Assembly: GCA_009835325.1 (NCBI GenBank)
Contig: VXWP01000017.1
Span: 36,847-82,936 of the forward strand
Direction of reading: 5' to 3'
Length of the DNA: 46,090 nt
DNA from: Gemmatimonadota bacterium
GTDB lineage: Bacteria; JAAXHH01
Below, one piece after another: positions 26,146 to 33,861 of the stretch (position 1 is the first letter of the stretch; each line of letters begins with the position of its first letter). Made by a program: the position numbers and the translations under genes. A model generated the notes under the pieces. It made no database searches and was not told where the DNA came from. It worked only from the letters and a program-made list of their open reading frames with translations.

Positions 26146-27171
26146 ATGGAAGAACGCATAGAAACCGTGACTACCGAAATCAAAATAGGTTCTCATCGCA
26201 TAAAGTCGCTTAAACCCGGCATGCCCATCCTCACGCTGGCGCCCATGGCGGGCATCAGCAACTGGCCGTTCCGGTTGATCTGCGCGAAGATGGGCGCCCA
26301 GATGGTCGGCGTGGAATTCATCAACTGCAACGCCATTCTCCACAAGAACCCGAAGACGCTTCAGATGATGAACTTCTGCGACGCCGACATCTACCGCGAT
26401 ACCGGCATGTCGCTGCTCGCGGCGCAGATCTACGGGAACGATATCGGCCGCATGGTGGAAGGCGCGCTGGTGCTGGAGGAAAAGGGCGCGCAGATCATGG
26501 ACATCAACTTCGGGTGTTCCGTGCCCAAGATCCTGCGGTCCGATTCCGGCGCCGCCTTCCTCAAGGACATCGACCGGATGATGAACGCGGTGCGCAGCGT
26601 GGCCGAGGCCGTCTCGATTCCGGTAATCATCAAGACGCGTCTGGGCTGGGACCACGACAACATCAGCATCCTGGAAGTGGTGAAACGCGCCGCGGATTCC
26701 GGCGCCCACGCCGTGGCGGTGCACGCACGCACCGTGGCGCAGAAGTTCAACGGGACCGCGGACTGGTCATGGATCGCCCGCGCCGTGGAAGTCTCTCCCG
26801 TGCCGATCTTCGGAAACGGCGACGTGTTCACCTACGAGGATGCGGTGCGCATGGTGGAAGAGACGGGGTGTGCCGGCGTGATGATCGCCCGGGCTGCGCG
26901 GGACAACCCCTACATCTTCTCCGGCGCGCGGATACCAACGTTCACCGAGCGCGTCCGGCTCGCCCGGGACCACCTGGGCATGATGGTGGAGTACAAGGGG
27001 GAGAAGGTGGGCGTGATGGAAATGCGCAAGTTCTTCGCCTCCTACTTCAAAGGCTTCCCCAACGCATCCCACCTGAGGACCAGCCTCGTGCAGGTGGACA
27101 CCGTCACGCAGGCCCACCGGATTCTGGACGAATGGGTGACGGAATCGGATCGTCAGCCGTATGATGCTTGA
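26146..27171 (+). CDS. dusB: tRNA-dihydrouridine synthase B
   Basis: A 341-residue FMN enzyme that reduces specific uridines in the tRNA D-loop. It begins with the FMN-barrel signature LTLAPMAGISNWPFRLI, has catalytic C124 in INFGCSVPKIL, the FMN-phosphate loop IFGNGDVFTYED and the C-terminal helical tRNA-binding domain. The usual NxGCPxxK motif is altered to NFGCSVPK, with the proline displaced by two residues. The ATG is preceded by AGGGG at close spacing; GTG a few codons later is possible. The 3' end overlaps the convergent phoU gene by 68 bp, so the two transcripts are complementary there. Confidence 0.92.
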   Translation: MEERIETVTTEIKIGSHRIKSLKPGMPILTLAPMAGISNWPFRLICAKMGAQMVGVEFINCNAILHKNPKTLQMMNFCDADIYRDTGMSLLAAQIYGNDIGRMVEGALVLEEKGAQIMDINFGCSVPKILRSDSGAAFLKDIDRMMNAVRSVAEAVSIPVIIKTRLGWDHDNISILEVVKRAADSGAHAVAVHARTVAQKFNGTADWSWIARAVEVSPVPIFGNGDVFTYEDAVRMVEETGCAGVMIARAARDNPYIFSGARIPTFTERVRLARDHLGMMVEYKGEKVGVMEMRKFFASYFKGFPNASHLRTSLVQVDTVTQAHRILDEWVTESDRQPYDA

Positions 27172-27808
27172 TCACGCGGCCTTCCGAGAAATACACCACG
27201 CCTTCGGCGATGTTCGTGGCGTGATCGGCCAGGCGTTCGATGTGGCGGGAAATGAAGATCAGTTGCATCGCCTGGGGCACCGACCCTGAATCCTCCTTCA
27301 TGCAGGCCAGCAGTTCCTCGAAGATCTGGTCCTGCAACTGATTGACCTCCTCGTCCCTGTCGCAGACCTCCATAGCCAGTTGCTCGTCTCCGCGCACGAA
27401 GGCGTTGAGGCTGTCCTTGACCATGGACTGGGAAAGGTCCGCCATGCGCGGCAGGTCGACGAGCGGTTTCAGGAGGGGCATCCCGGCGAGCTGTTTCGTT
27501 TTCTTGGAGATGTTGACGGCGATGTCGCCCAGCCGTTCCAGGTCGATCGTGATCTTCATGCTGGCCGCGACAAAGCGCAGGTCCCGCGCGATGGGGTGCT
27601 GGAGTGCCAGCAGCCGGATGCACTGCTCGTCGATCTCCAGTTCCATGGCGTCGATGGGCTGATCGCCGGCGATGACCTGATCGCACAAGTCGATGTCGCG
27701 CTCCACGTGCGCCGTGATCGCCCGGGCAATCTGTTCCTCTACGAGCGCCGCCATACTCAGCAGGGCGGACCTCAGGCCTTCCAGTTGTTGTTGAAGTTGG
27801 GTTTCCAT
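27104..27808 (-). CDS. phoU: Phosphate-specific transport system accessory protein PhoU
   Basis: A 234-residue all-helical cytoplasmic protein made of two similar three-helix bundles. The metal-cluster motifs are visible in both halves: TIDLERLGDIAVNIS (about 91-105) and SRHIERLADHATNIAEGVVYF (about 190-210). In characterised bacteria PhoU links the PstSCAB transporter to the PhoR kinase and keeps the Pho regulon off when phosphate is high. It is the last gene of pstC-pstA-pstB-phoU, 5 bp after pstB. The end overlaps dusB. phoR and phoB lie 13 kb away in the same window. Confidence 0.95.
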   Translation of the reverse strand: METQLQQQLEGLRSALLSMAALVEEQIARAITAHVERDIDLCDQVIAGDQPIDAMELEIDEQCIRLLALQHPIARDLRFVAASMKITIDLERLGDIAVNISKKTKQLAGMPLLKPLVDLPRMADLSQSMVKDSLNAFVRGDEQLAMEVCDRDEEVNQLQDQIFEELLACMKEDSGSVPQAMQLIFISRHIERLADHATNIAEGVVYFSEGRVIKHHTADDPIPSPIRPESGGPA

Positions 27809-27813
27809 GACTT

Positions 27814-28611
27814 CTAACCCGCACGGCCCGTGATGTAGTCTTCTGTGCGCCGGTCGCGGGGCGTGGTGAACATCGCGTCGGTCACGCCCATTTCCACCAG
27901 TTCGCCCTTGAGCATGAACCCGGTGTATTCGGACACACGCGCCGCCTGCTGCATGTTGTGCGTCACGATAACAATGGTGTAATCGTCCTTCAGATCAAGC
28001 ATTAATTCCTCGATCCTGGACGTGGCGACGGGGTCCAGCGACGAGCACGGCTCGTCCATGAGCAGGACTTCCGGTTCGACCGCGATCGCCCGCGCGATGC
28101 AGAGCCGCTGTTGCTGTCCGAGAGAAAGCCCGAGGGCGCTCTCCTCGAGCTGTGCCTGGACTTCCTCCCACAGGAAGGCCCGGCGCAGGCACCGTTCCAC
28201 GATCTCGTCGAGGAAACCGCCGGACTTCACGCCGTGGATCCGCGGACCGTAGGCCACGTTCTCGTAGATCGACTTGGGGAAGGGATTCGGCTGCTGGAAG
28301 ACCATGCCGACGCGCCGGCGCAGCCTCGTGACGTCGGTGTCCGGCCCGTAGATATCCACCCCGTTCATCCGGATCATACCCGTCATGCGGACCTGGGGAA
28401 CGAGGTCGTTCATGCGGTTGATCAACCTGAGCAAGGTCGTCTTGCCGCAGCCTGACGGGCCGATGAAGGCCGTGATGACCTGGCGGTCGATCGCCATGGT
28501 CACGTTTTTCAGCGCGGCCCGGTCCCCGTACCAGAAGGACACGTGCTCGACATCGATGATCGTTTCCTCACGCAGGATCTTCGGCGTGACCGGCGCGTTT
28601 TCCGTCGTCAT
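27814..28611 (-). CDS. pstB: Phosphate ABC transporter ATP-binding protein PstB
   Basis: A 265-residue ABC ATPase that powers phosphate import. Walker A is GPSGCGKTT, the Q-loop is [19 protein letters not shown], Walker B is [13 protein letters not shown] and the switch His is in [12 protein letters not shown]. The signature loop reads LSLGQQQR where PstB normally has LSGGQQQR, replacing the first glycine by leucine; this may lower but need not abolish activity. AGAGG lies about 9 nt before the ATG. It is separated from pstA by 110 bp with short direct repeats (CGCGTTGC, CTTGTGC) and a GCGCAC/TGCGC hairpin that could be an RNA-processing or attenuation element. Confidence 0.94.
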   Translation of the reverse strand: MTTENAPVTPKILREETIIDVEHVSFWYGDRAALKNVTMAIDRQVITAFIGPSGCGKTTLLRLINRMNDLVPQVRMTGMIRMNGVDIYGPDTDVTRLRRRVGMVFQQPNPFPKSIYENVAYGPRIHGVKSGGFLDEIVERCLRRAFLWEEVQAQLEESALGLSLGQQQRLCIARAIAVEPEVLLMDEPCSSLDPVATSRIEELMLDLKDDYTIVIVTHNMQQAARVSEYTGFMLKGELVEMGVTDAMFTTPRDRRTEDYITGRAG

Positions 28612-28721
28612 TCGCTAGAACCTCTTGGGCGCGTTGCTTGTGCAAACCGCCTTTGCGCCGCTTGTGCGCGTTGCCCGTGCGTGCCACTTCAGCGCACTGC
28701 AGGGGTGCGCGGCGGGATCAC

Positions 28722-30155
28722 CTATGCCCCGGCCGCGGCCAGTGAATAGCGTCTCCTCAGCCGACTTCTGAGCCCGATCGCCGCCGCGTTCAGCGCGACC
28801 ACGATGGCCAGCAGCAACAGGGTGGACGTGTACGCCATGGGTAGAGACGCCTCCCCGCCGTCCGGCCTGAAACCCGTGTCGAAGATATGAAACCCCAGGT
28901 GCATGAACTCCCGTTCCAGGTGCACGAAGGGCCAGGTGCCGTCCACGGGCAACTCGGCGGAAAAGGCGACGACCCCCGTGATCATCAGCGGCGCCACGGT
29001 ACCGGCCGCCCGCGCCACGGACAGGATCAGGCCCGTGAGTATGGACGGCAGCACCACCGGCACGACGACACGCCACAGCGTCTCGAACCGCGTCGCACCC
29101 AGGGCGTGAGATGCCTCGCGGAGTCCCGGGGGCACGCCGGCCAGCCCTTCCTCCACGGCCACGATGACCACGGGCAGGGTGAGCAGGACCAGGGTCAGCG
29201 CGCACCAGAGGATGCCGCCGCGGCCGAAAGTCGGTTCCGGGAGTTCCGCCGGAAAGAACAGACGGTCCAGGGTTCCTCCCAGATAATACACGAAGAAACC
29301 GAGTCCGAAAACCCCGAATACGATGGAGGGTACGCCGGCCAGGCTGTTCACGGCGATTCGAACCACGTTCAGGAACGGGCCCGGGTTGCCGTATTCTCTC
29401 AGGTAAAAGGCCGCCAGCGCGCCGAAGGGCATGACGACGACCGACATGAGGATGACCATCGCCGCCGTGCCGAAAATCGCCGGATAGACCCCGCCGAGCC
29501 GGTTTTGGTCTCTCGGCGGCGACCACAGGTAGGACCAGGCGCCGCCCATATAGTGACGGATCCTCGTCCACGTGGTCATCGCATTGGGCGCGTAGATCCG
29601 GTGGACGTTCGCGAGGGAAACGGTGTGCTGCCGGCCATCCGCAAAAGACAGGACGATGGACAGCGCCCGCTGCCTGCGCAGGCGTTCCAGTTCCGGGGAC
29701 TGCTCCCGGTAATGGGCCCGAACGGCTTCGTAACCCCGGGCGACGACCGTACCGTCGTCCACGAAGGATTCCAGGAAGCCGAAGACGTCCCCGCCCCGGA
29801 CCTGCTCCACGACCACGGCCTCGCGGGGGGCGTCACGCCACGCGACCCGGCCTTCCTCCAGCCAGACGTATTCGGCCGGAAACCGTTCCCGGTCGCCGGT
29901 CCGGACCCTCAATCGATAGGCCACGGACCGCTCACCCGACAAGCCGGCGGTCCGGACGCTGACGCGGGACGTCTCGTGGCCCAGGACAATCCTGCCGTCG
30001 CGCAGCTCGTACAGCGTGAGTTCCTGGGGCCAGAACCGGCCCAGTCCGTGCACGACAATGACCAGGATCAGTCCCGCCACCATCAGGAAGCCGAGGACCA
30101 GGGCGCCGCCGGACAGCCAGATCAGGGCGTCATCCTTTGACCACTTCGAAACCAT
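28722..30155 (-). CDS. pstA: Phosphate ABC transporter permease PstA (long form)
   Basis: A 477-residue inner-membrane permease. One N-terminal helix (about 12-35) is followed by a ~190-residue hydrophilic periplasmic part and then about five helices with the permease loop EASHALGATRFETLWRVV. Ordinary PstA has about 290 residues; the long form with a periplasmic insert is known in other Gram-negatives. The start used (MVSKWSKDDA) has GGAG 5 nt upstream; an earlier in-frame ATG at 30197 overlaps the end of pstC by 8 bp and would add 14 residues. The gene cooperates with PstC, PstB and an external PstS, which is not in the window. Confidence 0.9.
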   Translation of the reverse strand: MVSKWSKDDALIWLSGGALVLGFLMVAGLILVIVVHGLGRFWPQELTLYELRDGRIVLGHETSRVSVRTAGLSGERSVAYRLRVRTGDRERFPAEYVWLEEGRVAWRDAPREAVVVEQVRGGDVFGFLESFVDDGTVVARGYEAVRAHYREQSPELERLRRQRALSIVLSFADGRQHTVSLANVHRIYAPNAMTTWTRIRHYMGGAWSYLWSPPRDQNRLGGVYPAIFGTAAMVILMSVVVMPFGALAAFYLREYGNPGPFLNVVRIAVNSLAGVPSIVFGVFGLGFFVYYLGGTLDRLFFPAELPEPTFGRGGILWCALTLVLLTLPVVIVAVEEGLAGVPPGLREASHALGATRFETLWRVVVPVVLPSILTGLILSVARAAGTVAPLMITGVVAFSAELPVDGTWPFVHLEREFMHLGFHIFDTGFRPDGGEASLPMAYTSTLLLLAIVVALNAAAIGLRSRLRRRYSLAAAGA

Positions 30156-30189
30156 CACATCTCCCTGCGGCCGGTGGAACATCCGGCGC

Positions 30190-31320
30190 TCAAGCATACC
30201 GCCGTCTCAGCCGCCGTCGAACCAGTTCGGCCACGGTGTTGATCGCAAAAGTCGAAACGAGCAGGAGAAAGGCGGCGAAAAACAGGACCCGGTAGCGCGT
30301 GTCGTCCGGCGCGGCGTTCGGCAGGTCGAGGGCCACGCTGGCGGACAGGGCCCGGAACCCGGAGAAGGCGGACCAGTCCATCACCGGTATATTGCCCGAG
30401 ACGAACAGCACGATCATGGTCTCCCCGATCGCCCTGCTGAACCCCAGCAGAACGGCGGCCAGTATGCCGGATCCCGCGGCGGGAAGGACGATGCGCACGG
30501 CGGTCTGCCAGCGCGTGGCCCCCAGCGACATCGATCCTTCCAGGAATGAGCGGGGCACGGCGGAAAGCGTTTCTTCGGACAGGGTGAATATGATCGGTGT
30601 GACGGCCAGGCCCATGACCATACCCACGACGATCGCGTTCCGCTGCGTATAGGTCAGTCCCAGGGACTCCTCGAACCAGGTTTCGTAGCCGGCCCGCAGC
30701 CAGGCGGCCTCCAGCATCGCCCCGCATTCCAGGGCCAGCCATCCCCCGGCGAGCACGGCAACCAGCAGCAGCCAGATCTCCCGGCCCGGATGATTGAACG
30801 CCCGGAACCGCACCGGGGCATGGTGCCTGATGAGAAAAGCGGCCACCACCGCGCCGGAAATGAATACTGGCGCCAGGAAGAGGGCGAAGACGTGGGACGC
30901 CAGGAACGGTGCAAGCCAGATGCCGCCGATGAAACCGAGCACGACACTCGGTACCGCGGCCATGATTTCCACCAGCGGTTTCAGTCTTTCCTTCAGCACC
31001 CGCGGCAGGAACTGCGACGCGTAGAGCGCGGCGAGCACCGAGACCGGCACCGCGAAAAGCAAGGTATACACCGCCCCTTTCAAGGTCCCGGAGATCAGCG
31101 GCAGGATGCTGTACCCGGCGTCGATCCCCTCGGGATCGGAAACCCCCCAGCGGAATCCCGCGGGCGACGTGAACAAGGGGTAAATCACCCACATGATCAC
31201 GGCAAAGACCGACAGAATGGTCAGGATCAACACCACGCCGCCAAGGGCGGAGAGGCGGCCAACCAGAAGGTCCAGCAGAAGGCGCCGGTCAAACCGGCGT
31301 CCTTGGGGGCGATCGGTCAT
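30190..31320 (-). CDS. pstC: Phosphate ABC transporter permease PstC
   Basis: A 376-residue inner-membrane permease with about seven helices. The ABC-contacting loop is GSMSLGATRWQTAVRIVLPAA (around 268-288), and SRAIGETMIVLFVSGN is the conserved PstC segment. It is first of the pst genes. Its ATG lies 13-20 bp after a possible promoter. Unlike most pst operons there is no pstS in front; the upstream genes instead encode a surface protein and a TonB receptor. Confidence 0.93.
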   Translation of the reverse strand: MTDRPQGRRFDRRLLLDLLVGRLSALGGVVLILTILSVFAVIMWVIYPLFTSPAGFRWGVSDPEGIDAGYSILPLISGTLKGAVYTLLFAVPVSVLAALYASQFLPRVLKERLKPLVEIMAAVPSVVLGFIGGIWLAPFLASHVFALFLAPVFISGAVVAAFLIRHHAPVRFRAFNHPGREIWLLLVAVLAGGWLALECGAMLEAAWLRAGYETWFEESLGLTYTQRNAIVVGMVMGLAVTPIIFTLSEETLSAVPRSFLEGSMSLGATRWQTAVRIVLPAAGSGILAAVLLGFSRAIGETMIVLFVSGNIPVMDWSAFSGFRALSASVALDLPNAAPDDTRYRVLFFAAFLLLVSTFAINTVAELVRRRLRRRYA

Positions 31321-31339
31321 CCGGGGATCCTGGATCGGG

Positions 31340-31369
31340 ATTTAACAGGGCATTATTGGACGAGGTCAA
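31340..31369 (-). promoter_or_regulatory. Possible promoter of the pst operon
   Basis: On the minus strand, TTGACC at 31369-31364, an 18-bp spacer and TTAAAT at 31345-31340, leaving a leader of under 25 nt before pstC. Both boxes deviate from consensus and no clear PhoB heptamers accompany them. Confidence 0.4.
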
Positions 31370-31416
31370 CGAGTGGAAGTTAAGCGATGGGTCCGTACGG
31401 CGTCAATACCGGCGCA

Positions 31417-33144
31417 TCACTTCAGCAGGGTCATCTTCCGGTTGAAGACGTGGGCGGTCCGTCCATCCGCGGTAGCCTCGAAGCGATAGAAGTACACGCC
31501 GCTCGAGAGATGCCGCGCCTCCCAGCGTTCTGTGTAGTGCCCCGGAAGCCTGATATCGTTCACCACCGTCGCCACCCGCTGGCCGAGGAGATTGTATACC
31601 TCGATCAGTATATGGCTCGTCGACGATACGGTGTAATCGATGTTCGTGGCCATGCCGAAGGGGTTCGGACTGTTCTGCGCCAGGCTGAAGCCGTCGGGTG
31701 CATCTACGCCGGGTTCAGCCGGTTCCGGCGGCATAGGTGCCGGTGCGGTACTGAAATAACCCAATGCCGCAAGCGCCGACCAATGGTCCGCCCAGTTTTC
31801 CGTTCCGAAAGCGCCCGCGTAATCGACGTCCGTAAAGAACCCGCTGTTCCGCGGTTCTTCCATGAGCCTGCTCGCATCCCAGGCGGGACTGGTGTTGCCG
31901 GGACGCGGATCAAGCCCCAGGTTCCGGTTCCAGCTGATGCCCTGGAGCAATGGATCCGTGATCCGGTTGGCGTTGCCTTCGTTGGCGAGCAGTTCCGTCG
32001 TGTGGAAGTCGCCGCCCAGGTCCGCGGGTGAACTCCCTGCTCCGAACCTGCCCAGGATGTTATACCGGAAGGCCAGGTCTCCCGCGTCCAGGCGCGCCTT
32101 GCTGTCCTGCGCGCCGCGGGTCGGATCCAGGTCCTCGATCGACAGCGCATGGCCCTGGAACTCGGTAAAGATGCTGTTGAAATACATCCCGCCCGCGTTG
32201 TCGCGGAAGATGAGGGCGTTGTTGTCCTTGCCGCCCGTCGAAGAAGCGCCGCGGCCGATGTAGGTGGCGTTCATGATCGTGGGACGGGCGTAGGGCCTGC
32301 CGTCCTCGGGATCCGTGCCGCCGTCGTGCTCGCCGGCATGGTCGCCCAGGGACGGGTCCTGGATCGAGAACCAGAACTGGTGCTCGCCCCGGAAGCCCTC
32401 GTCGTAGTCGAAGGCGTCATCGCCCGCGAAAGCGGATATCAGGTAGCGCGTATTCACCGTTCCGCCGAACCATTCGAAGCCGTCGTCCTGGTTGTAGAAC
32501 ACCTCCACGTGCTCGATGGTCGTGCCGCGGCCCACGCCGGCCATGGTCAGTCCGTTGATCTCGTTGTCCGCGCCGATGACCGCGCCGCCGTGCCGGATCG
32601 ACACGTACCTCAGCACGCCCGAGTCGTCGTCGTCGTCGGGATTCGATCCACCACCGTAGATACCCCGGGGTTCGGTCGTCGCATCGATGCCTTCAATGTT
32701 GTTCTCACCTGTGGCGGTGTTGATGGACGCCCGGCCGAGGAGGATGACTCCGCCCCACAGCCCGCGGGAAGCGGTGGGGGAGGACAGCAGGATGTCGTCC
32801 GGATCATCGACGTCGTCCGCTTCGGCCGTGAAGATAATCGGATTCCTCGCCGTGCCGTCGGCGATGATCCTGCCGCCCTGGGCCACGATCAGGGCGGTAT
32901 CCTCGCCCTCGATGGTCGTGGACTTGCCCTTGATCACCGTGCCCGCCTCGATCGTCAGCGTCTCGCCGTCTTCGACGAAGACCAGGCCGGACAGCAGATA
33001 AGTGTTGTCTGAGGTGAAGGATGTGTTGCCGACGATGTCTGCGTCGGTGATGGTTATTGCGGGATTGGCGGGGGATTGTGCTTTTGCGAGGACCGGGTAA
33101 ACCAATGATGAGGAAACCAAGGCGATGGATATCCACCGAAACAT
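31417..33144 (-). CDS. Secreted surface protein with beta-helix-like body and type-IX-like C-terminal sorting domain
   Basis: A 575-residue exported protein. A signal peptide ends near residue 23 (VLAKAQ). The body opens with VFVEDGETLTIEAGTVIKG and contains repeated short glycine- and asparagine-rich strands (IIADGTARNPIIFTA, GLWGGVILLGRA, YVSIRHGGAVIG, TTIEHVEVFYNQDDG), as in right-handed beta-helix proteins, plus an acidic NPDDDDDSG loop. The last ~85 residues (LAQNSPNPFGMATNIDY, EVYNLLGQRVATVV, LSSGVYFYRFEA, KMTLLK) form the Ig-like sorting/anchoring domain of type IX secretion substrates or its FlgD-like relatives. AAGGAG precedes the ATG. Same strand and direction as the TonB receptor 115 bp upstream, so they may form a surface pair, probably Pho-regulated. 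Function is otherwise unknown. Confidence 0.82.
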   Translation of the reverse strand: MFRWISIALVSSSLVYPVLAKAQSPANPAITITDADIVGNTSFTSDNTYLLSGLVFVEDGETLTIEAGTVIKGKSTTIEGEDTALIVAQGGRIIADGTARNPIIFTAEADDVDDPDDILLSSPTASRGLWGGVILLGRASINTATGENNIEGIDATTEPRGIYGGGSNPDDDDDSGVLRYVSIRHGGAVIGADNEINGLTMAGVGRGTTIEHVEVFYNQDDGFEWFGGTVNTRYLISAFAGDDAFDYDEGFRGEHQFWFSIQDPSLGDHAGEHDGGTDPEDGRPYARPTIMNATYIGRGASSTGGKDNNALIFRDNAGGMYFNSIFTEFQGHALSIEDLDPTRGAQDSKARLDAGDLAFRYNILGRFGAGSSPADLGGDFHTTELLANEGNANRITDPLLQGISWNRNLGLDPRPGNTSPAWDASRLMEEPRNSGFFTDVDYAGAFGTENWADHWSALAALGYFSTAPAPMPPEPAEPGVDAPDGFSLAQNSPNPFGMATNIDYTVSSTSHILIEVYNLLGQRVATVVNDIRLPGHYTERWEARHLSSGVYFYRFEATADGRTAHVFNRKMTLLK

Positions 33145-33201
33145 ACCTTCTCCTTGAAGGGCTTGCGGTTGAGTTGTGAAGATGAAGTCATAGTCGTCCT
33201 C

Positions 33202-33258
33202 GCGGGCCAGCGGGTCGGCGGGCCAGCGGGTCGGCGGACCGGCCCGTCGGCGGGTCGG
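33202..33258 (-). repeat. 16-bp tandem repeat, 3.5 copies
   Basis: GCGGGCCAGCGGGTCG twice, then GCGGACCGGCCCGTCG and a partial GCGGGTCGG, immediately beyond the stop of the TonB receptor, in the gap to the surface-protein gene. GC-rich and able to fold, but without a T-tract. Confidence 0.9.
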
Positions 33259-33861
33259 TTATATCCCGTACGAAAATCCCAGGGAGAACGTCCGCCCCCG
33301 CTTGTACAGGCTCCGGATGAACTCCTCGTTGTTGAACGGATGTACCTTCTTGATGTCCGGGTCCAGCAGGTTCTTGGCGGAGAACTTAAGCGTTACCCGG
33401 TCCCACAGCCTTTGCGAGCCCGTGATATCCAGCATGCCGGCGGGCTGCTCGAAGGCGTTGGGCGTCCCGCCCGTACTCACTTCGGAAAGCCTTTCGCCGA
33501 AAACGTTGTAGTGGACGCTCACCAGGGTACCGGTGTCCGTGTTGTCGTACATGGCGTCGATATTGACTACGTAGGGAGACTGGCCCTGCAGCTTGCGGGT
33601 CTCCGCCGCACCCGGATCGAGCGCCCGGATGATGGCGAGTTCCGACGGCGCGATATCCACCTGGGAACTGATCAGGGACAGGTTGCCGCCGAGCTGGAAG
33701 TTGCCCAGGGACGGATGGAGTTGGTCGAGCTGCTTCCGGAATTCCAGTTCCAAACCGGAGACGCGCGCCCTGTCGACATTCTGAAACTGGATTTCGCCGT
33801 TCGTCGTCACGATTACGCGTTCAATCGGGTTTTCGAAGTTCTTGTAGAAATAGCTGAGGGC
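33259..33861 (-). pseudogene. C-terminal part of the interrupted TonB-dependent receptor
   Basis: The frame continues directly after the in-frame TAA with ALSYFYKNFENPIERVIV, a typical barrel segment, and runs 200 codons to a natural C-terminus (LGFSYGI) ending in the strand that closes the barrel. Its strands (ENPIERVIVTTNGEIQFQN, RVSGLELEFRK, GNLSLISSQV, LQGQSPYVVNIDAMYDN, VTLKFSAKNLLDP) are those of TonB receptors, so it belongs to the same gene. It has no ribosome-binding site of its own at the possible internal ATG (33810). It is translated only if the stop is read through or is a sequence error. Confidence 0.85.

Noticed and set aside
31321-31416. PHO box before pstC
   Set aside because: TTGACC and CGTCC elements occur but no heptamer pair with an 11-bp period similar to CTGTCAT. 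Only a weak sigma-70-like promoter is claimed.
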